Assembly: GCA_964036315.1 (NCBI GenBank)
Contig: OZ038485.1
Coordinates: 93,050,285-93,114,284, forward strand
Length of the DNA: 64,000 nucleotides
Origin: Acanthosepion esculentum
Lineage: Eukaryota; Mollusca; Cephalopoda; Sepiida; Sepiidae
Reading direction: 5' to 3'
Shown here: positions 31,590 to 41,474 of the stretch, one piece after another
Numbering within the stretch: position 1 is the first letter of the stretch
How the letters are laid out: each line of letters opens with the position of its first letter
The notes under the pieces: model-generated
The model's input: only the letters and a program-made list of their open reading frames with translations
Database searches by the model: none
What the model was told of the DNA's origin: nothing
Program-made: the position numbers and the translations under genes

Positions 31590-31902
31590 ATCCTCGTAAA
31601 TCGTTTGTTGCAAAGTTGTTGTGGATACTGGCAAAAAAAAACGGCAATTTTTTCTTTTGAGTCTCCGAGAAGTGCAAATTCTTGTCGCCCGAGCTGTAAT
31701 GCTGAGAAGAGAGATTTTTTTTTCTTTCCGTGTAGGTCCCAATTTCTCGTCACAAAGTTGTTGTGGTCGGCAAGGGAGAATTTTTCTTTTTTCTTTTTCC
31801 TTCCCGTGTGAGTTCGAATTCCTCGTCGCCAGTTGTTGTGGACAACGAGGGGAAATTTTGTTTTTTCCTTCCCGTGTGAGTTCGATATCCTCGTCGCCAA
31901 GT
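31590..31902 (-). repeat. Tandem leader units carrying a tRNA-Ser-like primer site
   Basis: About four units of 68-85 bp. Each contains a version of the LTR edge (TTGTTGTGG), a T-rich stretch, TTCCCGTGTGAGTTCGAA and CCTCGTCGCCA (plus-strand reading). The two nearest the LTR are clear (31808-31831 and 31873-31899). Those at about 31725-31760 and 31660-31695 are decayed, and a trace is seen near 31590-31620. In element orientation each unit reads TGGCGACGAGGA, the complement of a tRNA 3' end CCTCGTCGCCA, then ATTCGAACTCACACG. Confidence 0.7.
31887..31899 (-). promoter_or_regulatory. Primer-binding site, tRNA-Ser type
   Basis: Minus-strand TGGCGACGAGGAT begins 3 nt inside the 5' LTR. The 3' end of eukaryotic tRNA-Ser(GCT) as I know it is ...CATCCTCGTCG plus CCA, complementary to this site. 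Confidence 0.6.
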
Positions 31903-32220
31903 TGTCGTGGATCCCGGGATTAAATCCGGTATCAAATAATAACAAACTCCAAGAATGAATATAGGAAAATAATGTATTAACGTAATAATACAAACTGGTA
32001 ATACAGGTTAGTAGTTCCAGCCAGGAATGCGGGTTAGTAGAAAAAAATATAGTCTTTGGTATCGACGTATGACTTCTTACTGAGTCTACGTGCTTGTTAC
32101 GGTTACTCTTGCCGCTACGTTATTCTACTCGACAGACTCCTACCCTCGGGTATCCACTGGCAGTAGTATATTTATACCCTGGGTGAGTACATTTGTGTAA
32201 AAAGGGGAGATCCCTCAACA
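31903..32220 (-). repeat. 5' LTR of the gypsy element
   Basis: Partner of 29283-29599. It begins TGTCGTGGATCC and ends CCCTCAACA in the plus orientation, followed by AATCT. Confidence 0.85.
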
Positions 32221-32289
32221 AATCTGAATGTTTATTTACGCCAAAAATAGGTGGTGCGCTATACACCAGGTCATTTTTTTTAATTATTG

Positions 32290-32450
32290 TTATTCTGGCG
32301 CCGTATTCGTTGATAATCAAGCCAATATATTTGAATTAGCACACGACTTTAAGTTCCTGACTACAGTTATTTTTTTTAAAATCTTGGTTGAAATCCCCTT
32401 CACATTATTCGTCATTAGTTTATTTTTTATCGATATAAACCCCGGTGCCA
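32290..32450 (+). repeat. Dispersed repeat, copy 2 of 3
   Basis: Shares GATAATC.AG.CAATATATTTGAATT, TTGGTTGAAATCCCCTTCAC and ATTATTCGTCATTAGTTTAT with 33140-33260. See 27030-27250 for the first copy. Confidence 0.6.
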
Positions 32451-32499
32451 AATCAAGAGGATTATTCCATCTGAGTACTGCACCTTTTTTCTTTTTATG

Positions 32500-32765
32500 T
32501 GCCATGTCCTTTCAGGATGTAGGCGATCATGGCTCTCCACGTCCCTCTGTCCCTTGCAACTCTCAAAAAGTTGCTTCTGCTTCCTCCCCCAGACCACGTT
32601 CTGTCACGCACTTGCTTAAATCCGCCAGGTATGTCACGCGTCGTTTTCCCTTGTCTCTGTTTCCCTCTATTCGACCTGTGAATATGAGATTCTCCAGGCC
32701 CTCCTTCTACATTACTTGTCCCAGAAACTTCACCAGCCTCTTCCAGATAAGAGACTATATAAAGG
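32500..32765 (-). pseudogene. RTE-like LINE C-terminal fragment
   Basis: The minus strand gives LVKFLGQVM, a stop, KEGLENLIFTGRIEGNRDKG, KRRVTYLADLSKCVTERGLG and CKGQRDVESHDRLHPER. This is the same C-terminal pattern as 13690-13965 (LG.IMRKEGLENL..TG.IEG.R.RG..R.TYL..L). It has a stop, is truncated and inactive. Confidence 0.65.
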
Positions 32766-32814
32766 TTTAACGAATGGTCTCGTTTTCATCTCTCACTATC
32801 CAATAAAATTGGAT

Positions 32815-33050
32815 ACTGGTTATGACGATAAACTTCATCCGGCAGCAAGGTTCCTGATCGAAAGCGTGGAACCACCTCTTAAATGCTGTTGTTCCCAGGT
32901 CCACCCTGACCCGGGGTGGTGGTACCTGTTTTGAACTGTTATGTAATATAGGTCTCCTATATCTCTTCACTGAGTAAGAAGAGACTTGAAGCGAAACAGA
33001 TTTGGTTCTCCCCGAAGGATACTGAGAATGCCATAGACAGAACATATGTC
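32815..33050 (+). pseudogene. Dispersed repeat plus RTE-like fragment (copy c)
   Basis: 32815-32935 matches 15340-15490. It continues without a break into GGTACCTGTTTTGAACTGTT + ATGTAATATAGGTCTCC and the RTE block AAGAGACTTGAAGCGAAACA, GATACTGAGAATGCCATAGA + CAGAACATATG. A phrase present in the other copies (GTGAATGCTTGACAATCTC) is deleted here. The continuity suggests that both parts belong to one retroposon. Confidence 0.55.
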
Positions 33051-33054
33051 TTGT

Positions 33055-33370
33055 CTTTCCAGATGGTCTTTCGCATGGTAACTCCTGGCAACTGTTTGTG
33101 CTGCTCTTTAAAATGGTTCTATTCTGAAGACGTCTTCGGTGATAATCGAGACAATATATTTGAATTGGCTGGCGACTTTCAGTTCTTGACTTTTATCTTA
33201 GTTGAAATCCCGTTCACATTATTCGTCACTAGTTTATTTTTCATAGTTATTAATCACCATGCCATACCTGGAGGATTGTTTCATCGAGATTCTTCGCCAG
33301 GAAGCCTTATAAAGGATTAACGAATAACCTCGTTTTCGTATATCTCTATTCATTGGAAATGGATCGGGAC
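33055..33370 (+). repeat. Dispersed repeat, copy 3 of 3
   Basis: GTCTTTCCAGATGGTCTTTC, TGTTTGTGCTGCTC, GAAGACGTCTTCGGTGATAA, GTTGAAATCCCGTTCACATT and ATTCGTCACTAGTTTATTTT. The end TATAAAGGATTAACGAATAA + CCTCG is like 32755-32785. Confidence 0.6.
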
Positions 33371-33544
33371 GAATTTTTTTAATGAACTCTCCCAAATAAA
33401 ATCATATACAAAATATGTGTACTATAAAAATCATTAAACATTTAGCTCTGGGGAGTGTCGTAAAAAACGATGGGGAGTAACAGAGAAAGATGTCTCCCAT
33501 GAACTAAGCAAAGTATTCAATGATCGGAATTATTAGGAACAAAG

Positions 33545-33745
33545 AAAACAGTGTTGAACTGTTATGCAATATCGGTCTCCTATATGGTAGTGAATGCTTG
33601 ACAATCTCTTCACAGATTAAAAGACTTAAAGCGGAACGGATTTTGTTCTCCAAAAATGATACTGAGTATGCCATGCACAGGACATATGTGCAAAGATGAA
33701 ATCTTGAAGAAAATAAGAAGTAAACAATTCTTATATTTACTGTTT
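33545..33745 (+). pseudogene. RTE-like LINE fragment (copy d)
   Basis: TTGAACTGTTATGCAATATC, TATGGTAGTGAATGCTTGAC + AATCTCTTCACAG, GATACTGAGTATGCCATGCA + CAGGACATATG, and GAAATCTTGAAGAAAATAAG + AAGTAAA. Aligns with copies a-c. Confidence 0.6.
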
Positions 33746-34137
33746 ATGTTGCATTTGAAAATTTTTCTAATCTTGAGCTTGTTAGGTTATTTTCAGTACA
33801 TAATTTACTAGTGAGCAAACCAAAATGAGCTGGATCCTTTTATAGTACACCCATAGAAGATTAACCAATCAGAAGACTAGAAATATTCGACCCAATGTGT
33901 ATAAAGGCGGCCATTTTGTTTTCTTTTTCGGAAGATCTACTGCTAACCTGTCAGATGAGGAGACCTGCAAAAGTACGTTTTCCTATTCTTTCCAAATATC
34001 CACTGTCAACCTCTGATATGGAAGACCTTAAGAATTCCTGAATAGGTGCTACGAAACATTAGTGTTGTTACATTGGACAAATTACTTCCTACGTCGGATT
34101 GCTACATTGAAACTACATTAAACATGTATTACAGATC

Positions 34138-34606
34138 TCACATCGCGGAGTATCGAGTCAAATTATTTGAATCGTCACTGTGCTAAAATCTTAGTTCAAA
34201 GAATTTATATTCGTGAGATATTCGTATAATTTCCACATGTTAAAATGGACACCGAATTCATCTACATTCCGACATATCTTAAAATTGTCGCAGACAAAAT
34301 AGGAAAAGATACATTATTTTTCTTTGAGTCGATAATTATCAATATTAATGGATATAGTTTCCGCGAAGCTTTAGGCAATATTTCTACGTTGTCCCTCTTT
34401 GAGAATCAGTGTTTTCAAAACTGAAATCATAAAAGCAACTCAATCCTTAGAAGAATTACAAATTGTAAATGATTGCGTATCACTTTATCGCGGAATTTTA
34501 TGTGAATGACATTGATTACGACGCTGAATATTCTTTTTATTTGTCATGAAATTATTCAGCTTTCCGTCAGTGATAGGGGCTGCCGTAAATACTCGAGTGT
34601 AATTCG
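34138..34606. repeat. Direct repeat copy 2 (about 470 bp)
   Basis: Uninterrupted partner of 28815-29282. It continues past the point where copy 1 is broken by the gypsy LTR (TGTAATTCGAGTGTTTG here; TATAATCC, LTR, AATCTGAATGTTT there). The two copies flank a 4.9-kb interval that includes the gypsy element. Confidence 0.8.
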
Positions 34607-35053
34607 AGTGTTTGTGATCAGTAATCAAACAAAAAACAGGTTGTTGCATGATACACAGGTCTTTTAATTTTTTTTTTTTTTTTTTTTGAAGTGGTTGAAA
34701 ATTATGAATTTTCTGTGGTCGCTTGAAATATAGGCAGGTAAATATTTTATTTACTGGAAGGGTTAAATTCATGCATTTTCGGCGACCGCAGTTTACCTGG
34801 TAGACCTATTTTCTCACGATACCTTTGGCTAAACGTACCTTAAACTGCTTTTAATCGGGTTCCGGTAGCCTGCATTCTTTCTGTTGTTGCATGACTACCA
34901 GAAAGTCATTCATTTTTGTGTCGCTTACGAATAACCTCATATAAATGAAGAATTGACATTCTTTACCTTTCTTCAACTTGCGTTCATCTTCGTTTGCACG
35001 TGTTTATATCGCTGAGTTATGGTTTTTCCAACGGCACTCAATTTATCTCTTTA
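34607..35053. other. No gene recognised
   Basis: Includes a T-tract (34665-34687). Nothing else recognised. Confidence 0.4.
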
Positions 35054-35121
<68 letters not shown>

Positions 35122-35130
35122 ATATATATG
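35054..35130. repeat. (TA)n microsatellite
   Basis: TA run with one phase shift near 35110. Confidence 0.95.
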
Positions 35131-35404
35131 TATACGTATTATATATTTCAGTTACGTTACTTATTCTGTTTCCCTCTGTCTATTTATGCTGGGTGTAACA
35201 GCAAAATTCTCCAAATCGTGTAACTGCATAATTGTCGATACCACAAAGTGTTTAATATCTAAAAAAACACCAAACTTTTTGAGTTCCTTATTTCCAGGTT
35301 TTCTGATAAGACGTTTAGCTATCTTGACACCATTGATCGTAAGAATCACTGAAAAATCCTTTGAGTTATTCAGTTAAAAAGAGAGCAGGTGAAAATTGTT
35401 TTGT

Positions 35405-35850
35405 GTCAGGGCCTCTGTCTTCCTAACTAACCAAGGGCGAAAGGAAAAAGATCATTCAGGCCTTCAGTAATGCTACCAACATTCATACTCTGGCTTTCAT
35501 CTTCAAAGTACATTCAAGAACCATCAAGAGAACGGTGAATAAGTTTAAAAAAGAGGGAACAGTTGAGAGGAAAACTGGATCAGGAGGTCACAATAGCAAG
35601 AGTGTTCATTATTTCAACTTATAGCTAAAGAGATCAATTAGAAAAGATCCAACTCACTGTATAAGACGTTTGGCACGTGAGAGAGAAATTTCACCTATGA
35701 CAGTCCAAAGAACAGTGAAAAAAGACTTGAAAATGAAATCGTACTTGAGACGTGTGAGGCACCTTGTTACTCCAGGACATAAAGTTAGAAGGAAAGAGAA
35801 GGTGAAGACGGCCCTGAATAAGTTAGAAAATGATCCTAGAATAATATATA
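35405..35850 (+). pseudogene. Tc1/mariner-type transposase N-terminal fragment
   Basis: A helix-turn-helix region (STFKNHQENGE-like, frame-shifted at about 35515-35580; VNKFKKEGTVERKTGSGGHN) and RKDPTHCIRRLAREREISPM, TVQRTVKKDLKMKSYLRRVR, HLVTPGHKVRRKEKVKTALN follow the paired-domain-like DNA-binding half of a transposase family common in invertebrates (R..PR.S.RK.A....IS..T..R.VK.DL..K.Y). It stops at about 35850 before any catalytic block. Truncated and inactive. Confidence 0.65.
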
Positions 35851-35859
35851 TGTATTTGA

Positions 35860-36439
35860 ACTTTATTTCAATATTCCATGAGCTTCCGATCCTCAGCTAT
35901 GATTAATTAATTAAATGTCATTTTCTTTTATGATCGATTTCATCACTATTCTTCTGTTAAGTTTGGAAAGTAATCATGTACTCTTATTGTTCAGAGCAGA
36001 GTCCAATAGTGTTATAAAAACCTCTGAGAGTTCCAGTAAAACATTTTTAATCATTTCTAAGATACAATGTTTCAAAGCTTAATCTAACGATTAGACAGTT
36101 TTTCTTTCACACGATTTGGACAATTTTGCTGTGATCTGGTATTTATTTTTACTTATCATATTCCTTACATATATTGGTATTAATTTATTTTTAAAATATT
36201 TTGAAAAGATACGGTAAATGATGATTGTACCGGGTGAAATATCAAATTATTTTTTTTATTCTAGTAGTCTTATTTACATTATACAGTAATATTATCAACA
36301 GGAATCAACGAAATTGAAGATCATTATAAAAGCATATCCCACTATTCATATATAGATTATACACAAAGTACAACGGCACACGCTACAGGAGGAAATTATT
36401 TACGACACACCGAAGAATTTTTTTTTTCACTGAACATTT
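35860..36439. other. No gene; short dispersed repeat
   Basis: 36295-36355 (AGGAATCAACGAAATTGAAG + ATCATTATAAAAGCATATC) resembles 21280-21340. Otherwise unremarkable AT-rich sequence. Confidence 0.4.
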
Positions 36440-37152
36440 ATTAACTACTAGCCGAATTGACCGCGCCGTGCTGCGTGTCACACATTTTTGTAAGAAAATG
36501 AGGATTGATTTTAAATCATTGTTATAATTTGTGGAGAAAAATGATGCCTTTCAGTATTACTCAATGATCTTTCCAATGTGACCTCCATCTTCTGGATTTA
36601 TCCTTCTATACTAATGAATAGGAATCATTCCCTTGTTCTAATTTCTTTTGGCTTTCTCCTCCCATATTTTGGTTTGGGGGTCATTCCCTTGTTCAATATT
36701 TAAATTTTATTTAAATCAAAGGGCAAAAAGATTCCGCGGGAGGTTGCAAAAACAGCTTGTTCTGACCCCTTTGATATAAGATTTGATGTAATACTTGATT
36801 GAATGAATTGATGAGCAAATTTCAACATAGATATGAGAGTTGAATTGTCGCAATACATATGTGATTGCTTGCTCAACTTGACATCCATACTGTCTCATTT
36901 TGATCTTGCCGATGTGACCGCCACCTTGTGGTTTTCTCCTCCTATATTTTGGTTAGTGGCCATTCCCTTGGTCAAATTTAATTTAAATCAAAGGAAAAAA
37001 ATTCCTTTGATCGAAATGAGATATAATTATTCCAGTAGTCCGGGTAATGTAGTTTCAAGATATATATAGTTACGGGAGTCTATCTTAAAAAAAACTAGGA
37101 GGAGTTAGATAACAAACAAACAGACAGAGGCTAGAACTTTATATATATAGAT
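36440..37152 (+). repeat. Retroposon-like repeat with internal duplication
   Basis: Starts around ACTAGCCGAATTGACCGCGC + CGTGCTGCGTG and ends GGAGTTAGATAACAAACAAA + CAGACAGAGG ... TTTATATATATAGAT, an ending typical of RTE-mobilised elements. Inside are two direct copies of about 85 bp (36650-36735 and 36925-37005): TTTTGGTT.G.GG.CATTCCCTTG.TCAA and ATTTAAATCAAAGG.AAAAA.ATTCC. No coding frame recognised. Confidence 0.5.
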
Positions 37153-37565
37153 GTGGTATGTATTTCTTCTGACTATTTTGGGGCAGCGTTATTCAAAAAA
37201 GAATAGAGTCTATTTATTTGCTATAAATTATGTCCACATCGTGCCGAGCATGTAGTATTTGACTACGATAGGCCTACTAGTACTGCTCAGTAGCTGGGGG
37301 CGTATTATACATGAACAATATGAAAAATATTAAGTTTTCGCAAGGAATTCAAGTGTCGCACTAAACATGATGTAGGATCATAAATCTCTGGGAAAGATGT
37401 TTTACATATATTTTGTGTGTGTGTGTTCACGGTAATAAATTATTTTTTCATTACTTTTCTTTTTATTTTAATAGATAATCCATTCAATTCCTGGTAATAT
37501 TTTTTATCGATTGTCAGTTCCTCATCCTGGGAAAATACCTTTTCTCGGTCAGAAACATATTAAAG

Positions 37566-38948
37566 TATGTCCGCAAATACTTCGTTTTTGAATTGCTATA
37601 TTTGATGTTTATGTTAGATGCTGTTAAATGTACAATCCAATATTCAATCCAAAAATATTGCTAAAATGTCCATATAAATAAATGCCCAAAAGGCCATCTC
37701 AACACAGCAACTCATAATAAATGCTCAAAATGTCCCCTGCTTACTTCTACATACGCATATACCCGTCGGATCATTGACTGGTGGACCCTTTCAAATACCC
37801 CCACACGGTAACATGGTTTCGCAGACCCTCATGACATATTGATGAAAACGCCTCTGCATTATTAGTGCCTGCAGCGTATACCAAATGTTTGAGGTGGCCC
37901 CATAGATAAAAATCCAAAGGATTGAGGTTGTGGGAACCTGCATGCCTTGGAGCCGGTCCTCCTCTATCTATCCATTTTTCATGGAGGATATCAGCCAGTG
38001 CATCGCCAACAATGTGACTTAAATATGCTGGAATTTTATCCTTCATGAACTATATGCGTCTTCGTATTAGCAGGGGTACATCCTCTAGCAGGTTTGGAAG
38101 TGTGTTTGAAATAAAGTCCCTGAAAATAGCTCATGTAATACGTGTTAGGAGAACGTATGGACCTACCAGTCACCTACAATTCCAGCTCACACATTAATCG
38201 TAATCTTATCCAGCCTGTATTATACCATGAGAATTCCGATCCACCTACAAACGTTTGTTGTGTAATTTCTCATTCTATCTCTTCAAAATCTTCTCTCATC
38301 CGTAAACATGACTGAAGAGGCAAACAACGGATTTGCAGTTTGGGTAATAAGCTGTCGGCAAATGTTCTTCCGTGGTGAGTGATCAGAGGTCGAAAGACCC
38401 TGCACAGGTTGCAAATGATACGGATACAGGAGCTGCTCTTGAAGTACCCTCCATGCGGGACTATGAGATGTACGACATGTTAGGGCCACTTTATGTGTGC
38501 TGATACCTGGGACGTCACCGACAGCCTGTAGGATGTATTCCTCGTGGTCAGACGTGCGAGCGGATCTCGGTCTTCCTCGATCCATAGTTTTTGGTGCCAC
38601 GGATCCTGTCTCAGCGACGTGACGATAAACAGCAGCAAAGTTTGGATGACTCGGCTGCCTTCGGTCTGGAAACACAGTCTGATACAGCCGTGCAGCTTCG
38701 CGTCCATTACTATTCGCGTAGTCGTATGTAGAAATCATATCTGCCTGCTCCCGATATGAATATCCTGCTACTGTTAAACGAAACACTTCTTAGTTAACTC
38801 AAAACTACAGACGTTAAACGTTGAAGACAGACTAGCCCCAAATATACACGAATGACAAATGTAACCTAGTCTACGTTGCAACACAGCGTCATCTACCGTA
38901 AACTTTCTTTAAACTTAATAGCTCAAAAAGTAATGATTTGCGGACATA
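37566..38948 (-). mobile_element. Tc1/mariner element with HTH (DUF4817-like) transposase
   Basis: Ends TATGTCCGCAAAT (37566) and ATTTGCGGACATA (to 38948), with further complementarity inward (TTTTTGA / TCAAAAA). TA is at both ends. The 1.38-kb length fits one transposase gene, present on the minus strand in pieces. Just outside the right end is ACACACCCTGTA (about 38988-38999). This is a common terminal motif of other mariners, so the true border could be wider on that side. Confidence 0.7.
37771..38786 (-). pseudogene. Decayed transposase (DUF4817-like N-terminus)
   Basis: N-terminal half (38283-38786): AGYSYREQADMISTYDYANS, NGREAARLYQTVFPDRRQPS and HPNFAAVYRHVAETGSVAPK, then a DRGRPRSARTSDHEEYILQA linker and SSVMFTDERRF, whose D is the first catalytic Asp. 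C-terminal part (37771-38046): WIDRGGPAPRHAGSHNLNPL + DFYLWGHLKHLVYA, matching the family block (WPPRSPDLNPLDFYLWGHLK). The middle, with the second Asp, is broken between 38046 and 38283. Inactive. Confidence 0.75.
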
Positions 38949-39147
38949 TGTTTATATGGACTCTTGCCCTTGTAAAATTATTTTTAACACACCCTGTATA
39001 AGAATCGAAAAAAATAATTCTATATATAGTGCTGTGCAAAAGTCAGATAATATTTAAAATAATTGTTTCTTTTTTCAAGATACTCAACAAATCTTAATTA
39101 TACTATATATTCATTAAGAAAAACATTTATTAAATCATTTAAAACTA

Positions 39148-39512
39148 CAGTGGAACCTCGGTTCACGAATTTAATTCGTTCCTGAAGGCCGTTCGTAACC
39201 CCAAATTTTCGTAAACCGAAACTATTTTTCCAATAGGAATCAATGTAGAGAAAAAACGTCACAGTACAATAAAATTGGAAAAGAAAAGCCAGGCACAACA
39301 CAGGAATGTATACAACATGGCGGTTGACTAAGAAATGATTCCGTTCGGCAGCGTTGATCGAGAACCGAAATTCCGTTCGGGTTAACTCGGTTCGGCCATG
39401 TTGTTCAAGAACCGAATATTTGTCCGATAACCGAGGCATTTTCATCTCGAATTTTCTGTTCGAAAACCGATTTGTTCGTCATGCAATACGTTCGAGAACC
39501 GAGGGTGCTCTG
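39148..39512. mobile_element. pogo/Tigger-like MITE
   Basis: Terminal inverted repeats CAGTGGAACCTCGGTTCACG and, from the other end, CAGAGCACCCTCGGTTCTCG, flanked by TA (39146-39147 and 39513-39514). Degenerate inner repeats of the type GTTCG.GAACCGA.. occur throughout (39183-39490), giving several internal short inverted repeats. The CAG start, TA target and 'CCTCGGTT.TCGAAC' terminus are typical of pogo-superfamily non-autonomous elements. No transposase. Confidence 0.75.
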
Positions 39513-39841
39513 TACTTTCAAAGATTGTTATTAGGCTAGGAATAAAAATATTAATTCAAAATTAAGATGTGCAAAAGTAAGTGAACATTTAAATTTAATA
39601 TTTGGTGACTATTCATTTTGAGGCTACAATGTCAAATTTTAGTTTTCTAAGAAAAACCCTATTTTAAATATAGATTTCTAAAACATCCGATGTTAATGAT
39701 AAATTTATTAAAAGTAAGTTCGCATTTTGAGGCTTCTAGAATAAACCCGGTATTATTAAAAATTTGTAAAAAACATAGGATTGTAAAACAGCTGATGTTA
39801 GAGTCTGTCTATATTTCTGAGATGAGGTATTATGTACAGAA

Positions 39842-40335
39842 TTTACATTAGTCGGACTATTGTCCTCATCTTTGTCGCCATATTTGTCACAACCTTTCGG
39901 CCGTTGTACATTTTTTATCAGTGCTCATATTGCAATTTTTGCTGTTATCATTTCATGTTTTTACCAGAGCTCATATTGCAACTTTGAGCACCGGTAAAAA
40001 ATGGTTGCTGAAAACATTAGGTTTATAATACCCAGAAATTCATAGCCAGATGACCTCAAGGACACATGGCACAGTGGATAAAGGCGTTGGTTAGATCCAG
40101 TGACAGACCCAAAGAGTGTGAGTTCAATACCCGGTTAAGGCAGTGGAGAACATTCAGAGGGAAAATTAGCAGGATATAACTGATAACTGACATCCATCAA
40201 ACATGGCACGTGGAACTAGTGATCGAAATAAAGGGTTCAGTTCGAAATTCCAACCACCTGAAGAAGCGTACAACGGCCGAAACGTTGTGACAAATATGGC
40301 GACAAAGATGAGGACAATAGTTCGACTAATGTAAA
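39842..40335. repeat. Inverted repeat enclosing a tRNA-like SINE
   Basis: Left arm 39842-39909 and right arm 40269-40335 are reverse complements over about 68 bp with only a few differences (TTGTCCTCATCTTTGTCGCC + ATATTTGTCACAAC and its complement). The interior has two copies of a phrase AG.GCTCATATTGCAA (39921 and 39967) and the SINE listed next. The right arm contains CTGAAGAAGCGTACAACGGC + CGAAACGTT, the SINE's 3' part. So the left arm is most simply an inverted second copy of that 3' end. Confidence 0.75.
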
Positions 40336-40345
40336 TACTGTAGCT
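40050..40345 (+). mobile_element. tRNA-derived SINE, second family
   Basis: A-box-like GGCACAGTGGATAAAGGCG (about 40067) and B-box-like TGAGTTCAATACCCGG (about 40119) sit 55-60 bp apart, as in tRNA-derived SINEs. The body is GTGGAGAACATTCAGAGGG and the end is CCTGAAGAAGCGTACAACGG + CCGAAACG. Different in body from the family at 23755. Confidence 0.6.
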
Positions 40346-40560
40346 GATGTTAATTATAGGTTTATTAAAAGTAATTTGTATTTCGAGATTTCTAAGAAAA
40401 CCCGTCATTAATTACAGATTTAAAAACAACATATTAAATATAGGTTTCTAAAACATCCGATGTTAATGAGAGATTTATCAACTATAGTTTCATAGGTGTT
40501 TCTTGGGGAAAAAAATCCTGTATTGATTACAGATATACGGAATAATGATATTTTAATGTT

Positions 40561-41439
40561 TATACGGGGGTCATTCAATAAATAAGGTGAATTTTTCCGA
40601 TATAAGGTACATCTAATACAGATAGAAGCTTACTTTCTTTTTATTTTCAACGTAGTCTCCCAGCACTGTCACACACTTTTCCCATCTGTGCACAAGCTTC
40701 CTCAGTGTAAAAATCTTTGGTCTGATGTCTCAGCTCACAACACTTTTGACTTCATCGTCACTTTTAAACTTCGTGCCTGTCGTGAACGCTTTCAAGGGAC
40801 CAAACAGGTGAAAGTCTGAAGGGGCAAGGTCTGGGCTGTAAGGGGGATAAGGGAGCTCGTTGATGGTCTGCACCGTTTGGGCTGCTGTGTGAGGCCTTGC
40901 GTTGTCATGATGCAAGATGACACCTTCTGACTGATGACCCCTGCGTTTTTCCCAACAGATAAGCTCAAAATCCATGCAATGTCATCCACTGTCAACCTTC
41001 TATCAGACTGAATGAAGTCCTTGACTGATTCGATCACCTCAGGAGACCTCACTTCTGTAGTCCTCCAAGACCTGTCTTCATCCTCAACACTGCTCCGTCT
41101 TTCTTTAAACAATTTAGCCCACTTGTAGACATTTTTTTGGCAGAAACATGTGGTACCATACATAGTAGTTGACATTCTCCTATGAATTCCAACTGGTTTG
41201 CACCCTTCAGCAACCAAAAACTTGATAACTGACCGCTGTTCAATCCTGGAGCATGCTTCTTGGTCGGCCATCTTTGTTAATCGCCAAAACTCTCAAAGTT
41301 TTTTTTTAATCTGCAAAAGAAATTAAATCCATGTGAAAAAGAAGTAAAACAAAAAAAATTAAAAAAGAGTAAGCTTCTATCTATATTAGAAGTCCTTATA
41401 CCGAAAAATTCAACTTATTTATTGAATGACCCTCGTATA
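40561..41439 (-). mobile_element. mariner deletion derivative
   Basis: Terminal repeats TATACGGGGGTCATTCAATA + AATAAG.TGAATTTTTC at 40561 and its complement ending at 41439 match except for two or three bases. TA target sites are included at the ends. Only 879 bp long. The N-terminal DNA-binding part and the C-terminal catalytic part of a transposase are joined with the middle missing (see next). A non-autonomous derivative that could still be mobilised in trans. Confidence 0.85.
40730..41271 (-). pseudogene. mariner transposase with internal deletion
   Basis: N-terminal part (from 41271): MADQEACSRIEQRSVIKFLV, AEGCKPVGIHRRMSTTMYGT, KNVYKWAKLFKERRSSVEDE and SDRRLTVDDIAWILSLSVG, the two helix-turn-helix units of mariner. 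After a junction near 40950-40970 comes GHQSEGVILHHDNARPHTAA (second Asp) and YPPYSPDLAPSDFHLFGPLK (third Asp). The segment with the first catalytic Asp (TGDE) is absent and the frame shifts at the junction. Confidence 0.8.
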
Positions 41440-41474
41440 TCAAGAACAAATTTGGGGAAAAGATGTATGTCAGC

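Larger units (their letters stand above)
29283..32220 (-). mobile_element. Ty3/gypsy LTR retrotransposon, internally deleted
   Basis: Two LTRs of about 318 bp (29283-29599 and 31903-32220) enclose a minus-strand internal region of 2.3 kb. AATCC precedes and AATCT follows the element, a target duplication with one mismatch. In coding order it has a leader with repeated primer-site units, gag, zinc knuckles, a retropepsin, the very start of RT, and then directly the integrase C-terminus. The RT, RNase H and integrase core are missing. Frame breaks occur in all parts, so the element could move only in trans, if at all. Confidence 0.85.

Noticed and set aside
32120..33045. Several 60-180-codon frames in the 32-33 kb region as host exons
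   Set aside because: The segments recur at 27.0-27.3, 15.3-15.5 and 33.1-33.4 kb and lie antisense to or beside RTE-like fragments. They are repeat sequence.
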